NCBI GenBank assembly: GCA_031291445.1
Contig: JARLJA010000104.1
Location: forward strand, 1 to 49,496
DNA from: Xanthobacteraceae bacterium
GTDB lineage: Bacteria > Pseudomonadota > Alphaproteobacteria > Rhizobiales > Xanthobacteraceae
Length of the DNA: 49,496 bases
Direction: 5' to 3'
Each line of letters opens with the position of its first letter. The stretch's first letter is position 1. This document shows positions 1 to 9,618 of the stretch, piece after piece. The position numbers were made by a program, and so were the translations under genes. The notes under the pieces are model-generated. The model saw nothing but the letters and a program-made list of their open reading frames with translations, ran no database searches and was not told the DNA's origin.

Positions 1-170
1 CACTGCAGCATCCAGGCGGGCTCGTCCTTCTTGGCCGAAATGAACCGGATGGTGTCTTCGGACAGGCCCTTCGGGGCCTTCTCGGATTCGATCGCGGTCT
101 CGAACCCATAGCGATATTGGTCGACGTCGATCTGGCGAACCCGATCAACCGTCTCTTGTACGGCCGGCAT
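1..170 (-). CDS. sufB: SufB, Fe-S cluster scaffold component (N-terminal part, runs off the left edge)
   Basis: The minus strand from 170 encodes MPAVQETVDRVRQIDVDQ and continues with a segment ending in KGLSEDTIRFISAKKDEPAW, the typical SufB N-terminus. SufB acts with SufC and SufD as the cytoplasmic scaffold on which Fe-S clusters are built. The ATG at 170-168 is preceded by a GGAGG ribosome binding site (about 175-183), which fixes the start. Only about 56 residues are in the window. The cysteine desulfurase just upstream on the same strand would supply the sulfur, so this is the beginning of a suf operon. Confidence 0.93.
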   Translation of the reverse strand, partial: MPAVQETVDRVRQIDVDQYRYGFETAIESEKAPKGLSEDTIRFISAKKDEPAWMLQ

Positions 171-372
171 CTTTTTCCTCCGCTCGCGGTTTCAAGGACC
201 GCGGTGGAACGTCACGATATCAAGTCAACTGTTCGACGAACGTGTCCGCGCTCTCCTGCACCTCGAGCCCGGCGGCCAGACCCGCCTCGAATCCTGGTCA
301 ACGCCGCCGGCAGGTCTTCCCGGAACTGCTCCTCACCGGAACATGCTCTTGGGAACTGCTCGCCGGACCGGC

Positions 373-1512
373 TTATCCGTCCTTACCTAATACGCCTGAG
401 AGCTTTCTCCAAGCCTCCAGAACGCCGAGGATTTCGGATTCCCCTGTCGAGGGGCCCAGGCTGAGCCTGACGGCGCTCTCGGCCAGCGGTCCCGGAACGC
501 CCATGGCAGCCAGGACATGGGAGGCGGACACCTTTCCCGACGAGCAGGCGGCGCCCGACGACACGGCGATCCCGGCCAGGTCGAAACCGATCACCGCGGT
601 TTCGGCCCGCAGTCCGCGACGACCGAACAGGGTGGTATTAGGTAGCCGCTCAACGTCCTCCGCGAAGATGACCACGTCGGGGGATGCCTTGAGGCCCTCC
701 TCGAGCAAGCGGCGCAGCCGGAGCATGTGGACGATTTCTGTGGGCGCGGCGGCCATGGCGGCCGTGATCGCCGCGCCGAACCCAGCGATTGCCGCCACAT
801 TCTCGGTTCCGGCTCGGCGACCGCGCTCCTGGCCGCCGCCGGTCACGAGGGCTTGCGGCATCCCGGCCCCACCGCGGCCAATCAGCGCCCCGACGCCTTT
901 GGGGGCGCCGATCTTGTGCCCCGAAACCGTTACAAGATCTGCATCCAAGTCCTTGATAGTAAATTTTATTCTTCCAAAAGCCTGGACCGCATCGACATGC
1001 AGCAGCGACCCCGCCGCATGCACCAGGGCGGCGACTTCGGCGACCGGCTGCACCGCTCCTGTCTCGTTGTTGGCGAGCATCACCGAAACCAGCGCCGGCG
1101 GCCCCTCGCCGAGCTTTCGCCTCAGGTCGTCGAGATCGACGGTTCCGCGCGCGCTGACCCCGAAGCGGCTGATCTGGTTCGCGGCAAACCGGCCTCCCGC
1201 CAGCACCGAGGGATGCTCGATCGCCGAGGTGATCAGCCGCGCCAGGGGGGCGGCGCCCCCGAACAGCGGGCTGAGGGCCAGAACATTGGCCTCGGTCCCC
1301 CCCGAGGTGAAGACCACCTGGGCCGGATCGGCCTCCACCGCGGTGGCGACCGCGACCCTCGCCGCCTCCACCAGCCGGCGCGCGGCCCGGCCCTCTTCAT
1401 GGATAGACGACGGGTTGCCGACGCAATCCCACGCCGCGGCCATGGCGGTCCGCGCCTCCGGACGCAGCGGCGCCGTGGCGTTCCAGTCGAGATAGATTCG
1501 CGTCCGCGTCAT
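373..1512 (-). CDS. Cysteine desulfurase (NifS/IscS type, class V aminotransferase fold)
   Basis: A 379-residue PLP enzyme of normal family length that removes sulfur from cysteine for Fe-S cluster assembly. The PLP lysine is K200 in SGHKIGAPKG. The aspartate that contacts the PLP ring nitrogen is D173 in HVDAVQ. The catalytic cysteine is C323 in SSGAACSSGK, and the N-terminal YLDWNATAP and TSGGTEAN (69-76) motifs are present. It lies upstream of sufB on the same strand with about 200 bp between them, so it probably belongs to the suf cluster. The start at 1512 is the first ATG of the frame. The codons for residues about 182-187 (near 960-975) are AT-rich compared with the rest of the gene, a small local oddity. 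The exact paralogue (iscS, nifS or a suf-specific form) cannot be told from sequence alone. Confidence 0.92.
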   Translation of the reverse strand: MTRTRIYLDWNATAPLRPEARTAMAAAWDCVGNPSSIHEEGRAARRLVEAARVAVATAVEADPAQVVFTSGGTEANVLALSPLFGGAAPLARLITSAIEHPSVLAGGRFAANQISRFGVSARGTVDLDDLRRKLGEGPPALVSVMLANNETGAVQPVAEVAALVHAAGSLLHVDAVQAFGRIKFTIKDLDADLVTVSGHKIGAPKGVGALIGRGGAGMPQALVTGGGQERGRRAGTENVAAIAGFGAAITAAMAAAPTEIVHMLRLRRLLEEGLKASPDVVIFAEDVERLPNTTLFGRRGLRAETAVIGFDLAGIAVSSGAACSSGKVSASHVLAAMGVPGPLAESAVRLSLGPSTGESEILGVLEAWRKLSGVLGKDG

Positions 1513-1747
1513 TCCTTGTCCCGAAGCCTGCCGCAGCCCTGTCCTGCCATATGGCGTTTTCCCGTCGCCCTCAAATCTGCAGGCGGCGCCGGGCGCGCAA
1601 TATGCTTGCTTTTCGCCCCTTCCCCCATGTTAGAACGCGGCCGCGATACATCCGGCGTCGGGTGTCGAGAGCTTCCGGCCCCGCCGGACTGGCTTTCGAA
1701 ACTGCCAGATCCAGCCCCGCTCGTCGCTCCGGTATTGAGGAATCCGT

Positions 1748-2395
1748 ATGCCTGAAGTCATTTTCGCCGGTCCGGCTGGACGGCTCGAAGGTCGCTACCA
1801 CCCGGCGAAGCAGAAGAACGCGCCGATCGCGATGGTGCTGCATCCGCACCCGCAGTTTCACGGCACCATGAACCACCAGATCGTCTATCAAGTGTACTAC
1901 TCCTTCGTGGCACGCGGCTTTTCGGTGTTGCGCTTCAATTTCAGGGGCGTCGGCCGCAGCCAGGGCTCGTTCGACCATGGCACCGGCGAGCTGTCGGATG
2001 CGGCCGCGGCGCTCGACTGGGCCCAGACCATCAATCCCGAGGCCCGCGCCTGCTGGGTCGCCGGTTTCTCCTTCGGCGCCTGGATCGGCATGCAGCTCTT
2101 GATGCGGCGCCCCGAGGTCGAGGGCTTCATCTCGATCGCTCCGCCCGCGAACCTCTACGACTTCTCCTTCCTCGCCCCCTGCCCCTCGTCGGGGCTGATC
2201 GTCCACGGCGACAAGGACATCGTGGTGCCGCAGAAGGACGTCAATACGCTGGTCGACAAGCTGAAGACACAGAAGGGCATCGTGATCGACCACCAGGTCA
2301 TTCCGGGGGCCAATCACTTCTTCGACGGCAAGCTCGAGCCGCTGATGGAATCGGTGACGTCCTACCTCGACATGCGGCTCGCCAACGTGCGCTGA
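1748..2395 (+). CDS. Alpha/beta hydrolase, dienelactone-hydrolase-like
   Basis: A 215-residue cytoplasmic hydrolase. It shows [10 protein letters not shown] (32-41, oxyanion region), the nucleophile elbow GFSFGAW with S108, the acid HGDKDIVVP with D157, and the histidine in PGANHFF (H190), so the Ser-Asp-His triad is complete. Length and motifs match a small family common in alphaproteobacteria, often found beside suf genes. The substrate is unknown. It is divergent from the cysteine desulfurase across 235 bp that must contain both promoters. The first ATG is taken as the start; no strong ribosome binding site is visible before it. Confidence 0.85.
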   Translation: MPEVIFAGPAGRLEGRYHPAKQKNAPIAMVLHPHPQFHGTMNHQIVYQVYYSFVARGFSVLRFNFRGVGRSQGSFDHGTGELSDAAAALDWAQTINPEARACWVAGFSFGAWIGMQLLMRRPEVEGFISIAPPANLYDFSFLAPCPSSGLIVHGDKDIVVPQKDVNTLVDKLKTQKGIVIDHQVIPGANHFFDGKLEPLMESVTSYLDMRLANVR

Positions 2396-2418
2396 CGCCG
2401 GGGCCGGCGGGTGCTCGG

Positions 2419-3522
2419 TTACGGCCGCGCCATGACCCCGCCGGTCATCGGCCGCGGAACCCCGGTGGTCGCCGGATAGCTCAGCGGCAGCCCCTGCAGG
2501 CTGCGCGCGGCGAGATAGGCGAACGCCTGCGCCTCGATGGCGTCGCCAGCCCACCCCAGTGCGTCGGCAACGTCGACCCGCGCCGGCTCGAGCCGCCGCC
2601 GCAACATGCGAATCATCGTGGGGTTGCGGGCGCCGCCGCCGGCGACGACCCAGCTCCGGGGCGGCTTCGGCAGATGCCGCGCCACCCGCGCGATCGCCTC
2701 CACGGTCAGCGCGGTCAGCGTCGCGGCGCCGTCGACCAGCGCCAGTTCCGGCAGCGCCAGGGACGCGAATTCGTTGCGGTCGAGCGACTTGGGCGGAGGC
2801 GCTGCGAAGAACGGATGCTGAAGGGCCCGTTCGATCCAGCCGTCGTCGGGATTGCCCTGCGATGCCAGCCGGCCGTCGTTGTCGAAGGCCTGCCCGGTGG
2901 CCCGGAAGACGTAGTCGTCGAGCAGCGCGTTGCCCGGGCCGGTGTCGCAGGCGATCAGCGCATCCTCGCCGTCGATATAGGTGATGTTCGACACCCCGCC
3001 GATATTGACCACCACGACCGGCCCCTCCCGGCCGAGCATGCCGGCGAGCGCGCGGTGGTAAACGGGCACGAATGGCGCGCCCTGGCCCCCGGCGGCGACG
3101 TCGGCGGCGCGGAAATCATGCATGACCGGGATATGGATGGCGCGGGCGAGCGCCTGGGCGTCGCCGATCTGTACGGTCAACCGCTGGTCGGGGCGATGCA
3201 GCACGGTCTGCCCGTGAAATCCGACGATGTCGACGTCCTCGCGGGCAATCCGGTGCTGCGCCGTGAACGCGGCGATGGCTTCGGCATGGGCGACCGTCAC
3301 AGCCCATTCGGCCTGTCCGAGCACGCCGGGACGATCGCCGCGGCGGGCGAGGCCGCGCGCATCGGCCAGCGCGTGACGCAGCAGGCTACGCTCGCCGGTG
3401 CTGTAGGGGCGGTATCCCGAGGGGCCGAAAGCGGTGACGCGGTGGCCGTCGGTCTCGATCAGGGCGATGTCCACCCCGTCCAGAGAGGTGCCGCTCATCA
3501 AGCCGATCGCAGTCATGACCAT
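2419..3522 (-). CDS. anmK: Anhydro-N-acetylmuramic acid kinase
   Basis: AnmK phosphorylates and opens 1,6-anhydro-MurNAc during peptidoglycan recycling. The N-terminus carries the ATP-binding signature [13 protein letters not shown]. Further in are [38 protein letters not shown] and [10 protein letters not shown], all family signatures of the actin/hexokinase-like fold. The frame is open for another 50 codons upstream, but the ATG at 3522 (MVMTAIG) is chosen because GAGGG lies 8 nt before it and the family begins at this point. That gives 367 residues, the usual length. It is divergent from tyrS, as in many alphaproteobacteria. Confidence 0.93.
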   Translation of the reverse strand: MVMTAIGLMSGTSLDGVDIALIETDGHRVTAFGPSGYRPYSTGERSLLRHALADARGLARRGDRPGVLGQAEWAVTVAHAEAIAAFTAQHRIAREDVDIVGFHGQTVLHRPDQRLTVQIGDAQALARAIHIPVMHDFRAADVAAGGQGAPFVPVYHRALAGMLGREGPVVVVNIGGVSNITYIDGEDALIACDTGPGNALLDDYVFRATGQAFDNDGRLASQGNPDDGWIERALQHPFFAAPPPKSLDRNEFASLALPELALVDGAATLTALTVEAIARVARHLPKPPRSWVVAGGGARNPTMIRMLRRRLEPARVDVADALGWAGDAIEAQAFAYLAARSLQGLPLSYPATTGVPRPMTGGVMARP

Positions 3523-3627
3523 GGCAGCGCCCTCAGCGGCACCGATCGGCAACGCGGGCCACAGCCCGAGCGGCACGCCGTGGCGCGTGTCGCGGGGGCC
3601 GCCGAGCGCCCCGATTGCCGAACCGAA

Positions 3628-3656
3628 CCTTGTATCGCACTTCCACTTCTTATAAT
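3628..3656 (+). promoter_or_regulatory. Candidate sigma-70 promoter of tyrS
   Basis: A perfect -10 box TATAAT lies at 3651-3656. A weak -35 (CCTTGT at 3628-3633 with a 17-nt spacer, or TTGTAT at 3630-3635 with 15 nt) precedes it. Transcription would begin about 78 nt before the tyrS ATG. Confidence 0.45.
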
Positions 3657-3741
3657 GCCACAGAACCCGCACGCGCGGCAGTCCGCCGATCCAGATCGTC
3701 GCACGGGGCGGTTACCAGTTGGTCAAGCAGATATCAGACAC

Positions 3742-4995
3742 ATGGCAGCATTGAGATCCGACTTCCTGAACGTGCTGCAAAGCCGCGGCTTCATCCACCA
3801 GGTTTCGGAACCCGAAGCCCTGGACGCGCTGGCCGCCAAGGGCCCGGTCACGGGCTATATCGGCTTCGACTGCACCGCCGACTCCCTGCATGTCGGCCAC
3901 CTGCTGCAGATCATGATGCTGCGCTGGATGCAGCAGACCGGACACCGTCCGATCGCGCTGATGGGGGGCGGCACCACCCGCGTCGGCGACCCGTCCGGCA
4001 AGGACGAAAGCCGCAAGATCCTGAGCGCTCAGGACATCGAGAACAACCTGGCCGGGATCCGCACGGTCTTCACCAAGTTTCTGACCTTCGGCGACGGCCC
4101 GTCCGGCGCCCTGATGATCAACAACAACGACTGGCTCGGGCCGCTCAACTACATCGATTTCCTGCGCGACGTCGGCCGGCACTTCTCGGTCAACCGCATG
4201 CTGTCGTTCGACAGCGTCAAGCTGCGGCTGGAGCGCCAGCACGAGCTGTCATTCCTCGAATTCAACTACATGATCCTGCAGGCCTACGACTTCGTCGAGC
4301 TCCACAAGCGCACCGGATGCGTGCTGCAGATGGGCGGCTCCGACCAGTGGGGCAACATCGTCAACGGCATCGACCTCGGACGGCGGATGGCCAACGCGCA
4401 GCTGTTCGCGCTGACCTCGCCCCTGCTGACGACCTCGAGCGGCGCCAAGATGGGCAAGACCGCGGCGGGCGCGGTGTGGCTCAATGCCGACCGGCTGAGC
4501 GCCTACGACTACTGGCAGTTCTGGCGCAACACCGAGGACGGCGACGTCGTCCGTTTCCTGAAACTGTTCACCATGCTGCCGCTCGAGGAAATCGCCCGCC
4601 TCGGCGCGCTGCAGGGGCAGGAGATCAACGAGGCCAAGAAGGTCCTGGCGACCGAGGCCACCGTGCTGGTTCACGGACGCGAGGCCGCGGACGAAGCCGC
4701 CGAAACCGCCCGGCGCACGTTCGAGGAAGGCGCCATCGCCGAGACGCTGCCGACCCTCGACATCGGTCGCGCCGAACTCGACGCCGGCATCGGCGTCCTC
4801 ACCTTGTTCGTCAAGGCAGGGTTCGTGACCTCCAACGGCGAGGCCCGCCGTCAGATCAAGGGCGGGGGGCTGCGGATCAACGACACCCCGGTAGACGACG
4901 AAAAGCTGGTGGTTTCGGCGTCGAGCCTGACGTCGGAGGGCGTGATCAAGCTGTCACTGGGCCGCAAGAAGCACATGCTGCTGCGGCCGGTGTGA
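3742..4995 (+). CDS. tyrS: Tyrosyl-tRNA synthetase (TyrRS)
   Basis: A class I aminoacyl-tRNA synthetase that charges tRNA-Tyr. The HIGH motif is HVGH at residues 50-53. The KMSKS-like loop is KMGKT at 236-240. The tyrosine-binding [12 protein letters not shown] and [10 protein letters not shown] are present, and a C-terminal S4 RNA-binding domain ([20 protein letters not shown]) closes the protein. The frame is open far upstream, antisense to anmK, but the ATG at 3742 gives [10 protein letters not shown], the normal family start, and 417 residues, the normal length. It ends 28 nt before the convergent DUF3971 gene. Confidence 0.96.
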   Translation: MAALRSDFLNVLQSRGFIHQVSEPEALDALAAKGPVTGYIGFDCTADSLHVGHLLQIMMLRWMQQTGHRPIALMGGGTTRVGDPSGKDESRKILSAQDIENNLAGIRTVFTKFLTFGDGPSGALMINNNDWLGPLNYIDFLRDVGRHFSVNRMLSFDSVKLRLERQHELSFLEFNYMILQAYDFVELHKRTGCVLQMGGSDQWGNIVNGIDLGRRMANAQLFALTSPLLTTSSGAKMGKTAAGAVWLNADRLSAYDYWQFWRNTEDGDVVRFLKLFTMLPLEEIARLGALQGQEINEAKKVLATEATVLVHGREAADEAAETARRTFEEGAIAETLPTLDIGRAELDAGIGVLTLFVKAGFVTSNGEARRQIKGGGLRINDTPVDDEKLVVSASSLTSEGVIKLSLGRKKHMLLRPV

Positions 4996-5023
4996 CCCCG
5001 CGCGCCGCGTTCGCGCCGGCCGA

Positions 5024-8000
5024 TCAGTTGTTCGGCACCGGGAAGCTGTCGTTGGGACTGGCCTGCTTGCCGGTGCTGAACTCGAAGATCTTGCGGAGCA
5101 CGCCCGGGGCCATCGCGGAAATCGGATTGACGCGCAGCAGCGGCGCGCCCGGCGATCCCACGACCTCGTAGGTGATCCCGATCAGCCCTTCGTTGCTGCC
5201 GCCGCCAAGTACCAGGCCGACGATCGGAATCTGTCCGAACATGTTGTTCAGCCCATAGACCGGCACGAAGGTGCCGCTCATCCGAACCTGGTTGGCGGCG
5301 TAGTTGATGTTGCCTTCGATGGTGGCACCGACAGTCGGGCCGGCCAGCAGGCCCTCCTTGATCGACAGCTGTCCGCTCTGACGGCTGAACTCCGCGCGCA
5401 TGTGCGAGAAACCGACCCCGCTGGACGTCGCCGGCGGCCCGCTCGCCACGACACGGTCGAGCGCCGCCTCCCCCTTCACCGAGAAGTCGCGCACGTTCAG
5501 GAGACCCTCCTGGGTCGCGGCCTCCGATGGCGGATCCATGGCCACCCACATGCGGCCCCCGACCATCTTCGAGTACAGATCGGTAAAGCGGAACAGCGCC
5601 CCGGCGTCGTTGGTCTCGATGTAGATGACCTCGCGACCCTCATTGCGTCCCCGAATGTCGCCGATCAGCGGCGTGTCGCGGCCGATCTTTCCGGACAGCT
5701 GGAAGGCCTTGATCTGGCCGCTGCGGCGCGTGAGTCTGACGTCGACGGCGCGCAGCGCCTCGCCATAGAAGCCGGCCACCGCGCCGAGCTTCAGGTCGAT
5801 GTCGAGGTCCGGCGTCTTCTTGGCCTTGGCATCGGCGTCCTTGCCACCCGAGAGCGTGGACTTGATGAAGTTGCGCGCGTCGAAGACGTCGCCGCGCACG
5901 GTCACCTTGAGGGAGCCATCCGGCGCACGCTCCGCCTTGAGCGACGCCTTGTCGCCTTCGGACGGCGAGAAGGTCGGGAACGTGGCGTTGAGAACGTCGC
6001 CATTGGGATCGAGTTCGAGCGCGCCCTTGATCTGGACGCCGCCGCCCTCGATCGCGATGTCGTCCAGCCGCATCGATTGCGGCTTCTGCACCACGTTGAA
6101 GGCCACCTTGCTGGCCTTGCCGGCGACCTTGACCCAGCCCGGCAGCAGGTTGTCGATCCGCGCGGCCGTCAGATCCGCTTCGATGCCGAGACGGCTCTCG
6201 TGGTCGGGCGCGCCCATCTTGCCGGTCACCTTGACCGGAATGGCGCCCGACACCGCCGGGCCGAGGTCGACCCCGAGGCGCGCCCGGCCGGCGTCATCGA
6301 GGGTCGCCTGCAACCGCACGTCGGCGTCGCCCTCGGCCGGCTTGCGATAGTCGAGGCTCGCCGGTTGGCCGCCGATCTTGACCTCGCCCTTGACCTGGTA
6401 GCCCTGGTTGCTGGCCACCAGCTTGAGCGCATTGCCTTCCAGCTTCTGGTTCAGCGCCAGCTTCTCGGCGGAGAAACCATTGAGGTCGACATTGATCGCA
6501 TAGTTCGCATCCGATCGCTTGAGATCGGGCTTGAGCGGAAATCCGACGGTGACCTGGGCGGTGACGTTGCCCCGACTGGTGGTGGGATCGATCGTCACAG
6601 CGGAGACATCGCTGAGCTTGTCCGAGGACAGCATCTCGACCACCGCCGGAACCGGTCCATCGAGGCGAAACCGGACGCGCGCCTGCGGCGGCTTCGCAAC
6701 CAGGTCCGGAATGTCGAAAGCCAGGTCCGAAACCCCGGCTCGACGGCCCGCGGGCGTATCGACCGATGCCTGGGCGATCGTCACGCTCGCCGTTCGGCCC
6801 GTGACATGGGCCTTGAGCTCGGCATCGTGAAGCGGCGGAAACTCGTCGACCGGGCGCAGCACCACGTTGGTGGCAAGCAGATTGATCGCCAATGCGTCAT
6901 CGGCCATGGGAGGACCGACGCGCGACAACGTTTTCAAGGGCGTCTTCATCGCGATGTCGATGCGTTGCAGCGTGCCTTTGTCGATGCGGGCGATGATCCA
7001 CTCACGCACCTCCGGCGCGATCAGAATCGGCCAGATTCGCTTGAGCGCCGAAACCGACATCGGAGTTCCGGCGAGACCCAGGTTGAGACGCGGTTCGGCG
7101 GTCGAATAGTCGACAAAGCCGGAGCTGGCGATGCTGACGTCGCCATTGCTGAAGTCGGCCTGCGACATCAGGATTCGACGATTGTCGGTATCGAAGCGGA
7201 AGCGAACCGCGATGCGATTGAGGATCAGCGGCTCCTCGCCGTTCTCTCCGCCGAACAGCATCGTGCCGCCATTCAGACCGAGTTGCCAGTTCGGGATGCT
7301 GTCATTGGGCGGATCGAGTCTTGCCAGCAGCGTGAAGCGGTTGACGCCGGAGATGACCTGCAAGGGCGCGATGATCGCCCGCCGGGCCGCATCCCACTCG
7401 AGGGAGATGTCCGCAGAATCGATCTCCATCGGATAGTCCGGGATCTCGAGATCGATGATCTGACCCGCGCCGATCGTGATCTTGCCGCTGAGGTAGGTCG
7501 GCAGACCGTCGCGGCCGATCTCGCCCTTGAGGTGCCCGCTCAGCGGCAGTTCGGCCGTGTGGTGGACATCCTTGGTGCGGAAGGCGAGGACGATGTTTCG
7601 CGCCGGCACCTTGTCGGCCTGGATGTCGATCGAGCGCACGCCATCGGCGGCCGCGCCGATCGCGGCCTTGAGCGACCAGGGATTTCGGCCCTCCTCGCCA
7701 AGGCTGAGCGCGACGCCGCCACTGTGGGGCCGCCGCAAACTAAGGCTGATGTTCTGGAACTTGACCAGATTGCCGATGCGCTGGTCCTCGACGATCAGCG
7801 AACCGTTCTTGAGACCGACCTCGTCGAGGTTTTCGCCATCGAGGCCGCTCTTGCTGAGGCTATCGAGCCATTCAAGCCCCGCCAGCAAGCCGGTGGCGCC
7901 GGGCGCCGGCGATGACGGCGCGGGTGCCGGTGTCGCGGCACTCGATGGCGCTGCGTTCGGTGCCACGAGGCTCGGTGCAGCCTGACGCAGGGCCGGAGGC

Positions 8001-8716
8001 GCCTGTGCGGTCGCCAGCGGACGGGCGCTTTCGCCGGTGGAGATGATGATCCTGCCGTCGGTGGTGATGCGCACCGACAGCTCGGCGCCGACGAGGTTGA
8101 GGCTTTGGGCGCGAAGCCGTCCCGCCAGCAGCGCCGTCGTCGAGATCCGGACCTCCGCCTTCGGAGCGCTGGCGACCACGGCATGGGAGCGGTCGCGCAC
8201 CACGATGTCGCGGATCCGGACCGCAACGCGGATGCGGCCGGCGCGCTCGATCTGGGTGCCCCCCACCTCCACCGTGTGCTCGGAGCCGAGATTGTCCTCG
8301 ATGGCGCGAACCAGCCAGGGGGTGATGACGTCGAGGTTGATCGGCCCGGTGCCGAGCCGCCACCACAGCACGGCGAAACCGCTGAAGAACACCACCAGCA
8401 GGGCGAGTGTGGTGGTGATGCCGACCCTGACCCAGCGCGAGCCCAGCACGCCGTGCCGGAGCGCGCCCATGCGGTCACCGAAGCGGCCGAACAGCGAGCC
8501 CGACCGGCGCTTCAGCAGCAGACGCGCCCGATCGCTTGCCGCTCTGGCATCCTCGGAATGCCAGGCGGAGTCATCCCACTCGGGATGGTGATCGGTCGAA
8601 GCGCTGCGCGTCCGGGGCACCTCGGGTCCTGCCATCGGTTCGGGGCGGCGCGGCGTCGGCCCGCCGCCGGTCCTGGCGCGAGCACCGGCGTCGAACGATC
8701 GCTCGTTTGGCGGCAT
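5024..8716 (-). CDS. Large AsmA/YhdP-like (DUF3971) envelope protein
   Basis: A 1230-residue single-span inner-membrane protein with a long periplasmic part. A polar N-terminal region (about 1-90) is followed by one transmembrane helix around 96-120 (VGITTTLALLVVFFSGFAVLWW). The rest is the repetitive beta-rich sequence typical of AsmA-like proteins, including DUF3971-like and C-terminal AsmA-like parts (FDVRDFSVKGEAALDRV, GNINYAANQVRMSGTFVP). Relatives such as YhdP and TamB bridge the periplasm and take part in phospholipid traffic to the outer membrane; that role here is inference. The start is uncertain: ATG at 8716 has GGGGA 9 nt upstream, while ATGs at 8725 and further out are possible. 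It is divergent from the peroxiredoxin. Confidence 0.8.
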   Translation of the reverse strand: MPPNERSFDAGARARTGGGPTPRRPEPMAGPEVPRTRSASTDHHPEWDDSAWHSEDARAASDRARLLLKRRSGSLFGRFGDRMGALRHGVLGSRWVRVGITTTLALLVVFFSGFAVLWWRLGTGPINLDVITPWLVRAIEDNLGSEHTVEVGGTQIERAGRIRVAVRIRDIVVRDRSHAVVASAPKAEVRISTTALLAGRLRAQSLNLVGAELSVRITTDGRIIISTGESARPLATAQAPPALRQAAPSLVAPNAAPSSAATPAPAPSSPAPGATGLLAGLEWLDSLSKSGLDGENLDEVGLKNGSLIVEDQRIGNLVKFQNISLSLRRPHSGGVALSLGEEGRNPWSLKAAIGAAADGVRSIDIQADKVPARNIVLAFRTKDVHHTAELPLSGHLKGEIGRDGLPTYLSGKITIGAGQIIDLEIPDYPMEIDSADISLEWDAARRAIIAPLQVISGVNRFTLLARLDPPNDSIPNWQLGLNGGTMLFGGENGEEPLILNRIAVRFRFDTDNRRILMSQADFSNGDVSIASSGFVDYSTAEPRLNLGLAGTPMSVSALKRIWPILIAPEVREWIIARIDKGTLQRIDIAMKTPLKTLSRVGPPMADDALAINLLATNVVLRPVDEFPPLHDAELKAHVTGRTASVTIAQASVDTPAGRRAGVSDLAFDIPDLVAKPPQARVRFRLDGPVPAVVEMLSSDKLSDVSAVTIDPTTSRGNVTAQVTVGFPLKPDLKRSDANYAINVDLNGFSAEKLALNQKLEGNALKLVASNQGYQVKGEVKIGGQPASLDYRKPAEGDADVRLQATLDDAGRARLGVDLGPAVSGAIPVKVTGKMGAPDHESRLGIEADLTAARIDNLLPGWVKVAGKASKVAFNVVQKPQSMRLDDIAIEGGGVQIKGALELDPNGDVLNATFPTFSPSEGDKASLKAERAPDGSLKVTVRGDVFDARNFIKSTLSGGKDADAKAKKTPDLDIDLKLGAVAGFYGEALRAVDVRLTRRSGQIKAFQLSGKIGRDTPLIGDIRGRNEGREVIYIETNDAGALFRFTDLYSKMVGGRMWVAMDPPSEAATQEGLLNVRDFSVKGEAALDRVVASGPPATSSGVGFSHMRAEFSRQSGQLSIKEGLLAGPTVGATIEGNINYAANQVRMSGTFVPVYGLNNMFGQIPIVGLVLGGGSNEGLIGITYEVVGSPGAPLLRVNPISAMAPGVLRKIFEFSTGKQASPNDSFPVPNN

Positions 8717-8896
8717 CGCTGCCATTCCCCGGTTGAATTTGCATATGATCCCCCATCCCTCGGACGCGGGAGATTCCCTTGCCAGCATACCTTCCGAAAG
8801 TCGGTTATGCACCGCATCCGCGGTTCCATCGCACAATTTCGGCTGCGATTGCGGTAGCTGTTTAGAGACCCGTCGAAAGCGACGAAAGGAAGGCAT

Positions 8897-9526
8897 ATGT
8901 CCAAGAAAACCCGAGAGAAATCCGCTCCGAAACGGACCGGCGGCAAATCCGGACCAAAGTCGACCGCGGTCGCAACAAAGCCAAAAGCCGCCCCGGCCAA
9001 GCCACGCGCGGCTACGACGTCGACGGCGACCAGGGTGCCGTCGAAAGCCGGAGGGGTGGCGAGCCATCTGAGCGAGGGCCAGCCTGCGCCGGCGTTCGAC
9101 CTGCCCCGCGACGGCGGCGGTCGCCTCGCCCTATCGGACTTTGCCGGCCGCAAACTGGTGCTGTTCTTCTACCCCCGCGCCAACACCCCGGGGTGCACCC
9201 GGGAGGCGATGGACTTCAGCCGGCTGGCGCCAGCGTTCGCGGCGAGTGGTGCCGGTGTCATCGGGCTCTCCGCCGACACGGTCAAATCGCAGGACTCGTT
9301 TCGGGACAAGCATGGACTGACGGTTCCTCTGGTATCGGATGAGCCCAAGGCGACGCTGGCGGCATACGGGGCCTGGGGCGAAAAGTCCTTGTATGGCAAG
9401 ACCTTCCTGGGAGTTATTCGGACCACGGTGCTGATCGACGCCAAGGGCCGCATCGCCCGCATCTGGCGCAACGTCAAGGTCGACGGCCACGCCGACGCGG
9501 TCCTTGCCGCGTGCCGGGAACTTTGA
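8897..9526 (+). CDS. bcp: Peroxiredoxin, BCP/PrxQ type, with basic N-terminal tail
   Basis: A thiol peroxidase that reduces hydroperoxides. The core (about 57-209) has the peroxidatic motif NTPGCTREAMDF with the catalytic cysteine at C100. The resolving cysteine that E. coli BCP has five residues later is absent (M105); the only other cysteine is C206, four residues from the end, which could serve as an alternative partner. Residues 1-55 form a Lys/Ala/Pro-rich tail resembling histone-H1-like linkers, so the protein is longer than the usual 150-160 residues. GGAAGG lies directly before the ATG at 8897. It stands divergent from the AsmA-like gene and just ahead of the M23 peptidase. Confidence 0.9.
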   Translation: MSKKTREKSAPKRTGGKSGPKSTAVATKPKAAPAKPRAATTSTATRVPSKAGGVASHLSEGQPAPAFDLPRDGGGRLALSDFAGRKLVLFFYPRANTPGCTREAMDFSRLAPAFAASGAGVIGLSADTVKSQDSFRDKHGLTVPLVSDEPKATLAAYGAWGEKSLYGKTFLGVIRTTVLIDAKGRIARIWRNVKVDGHADAVLAACREL

Positions 9527-9618
9527 GGCAATTTTCCGAAAATTAACCATAGCCGGGTCAAATCGGCTCTCGAGCTGGGCTCGCCGCAGACATGCATGGC
9601 GGGCCATCGGGAGTGCTG

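Noticed and set aside
2674-3741. N-terminal extension of tyrS
   Set aside because: The frame is open, but the sequence is antisense to anmK, and TyrRS of normal length starts at 3742.
5402-7915. Very long open frame antisense to the AsmA-like gene
   Set aside because: It is a shadow of high-GC codon use on the other strand; its translation is Arg/Asp/Leu-rich without any family motif.
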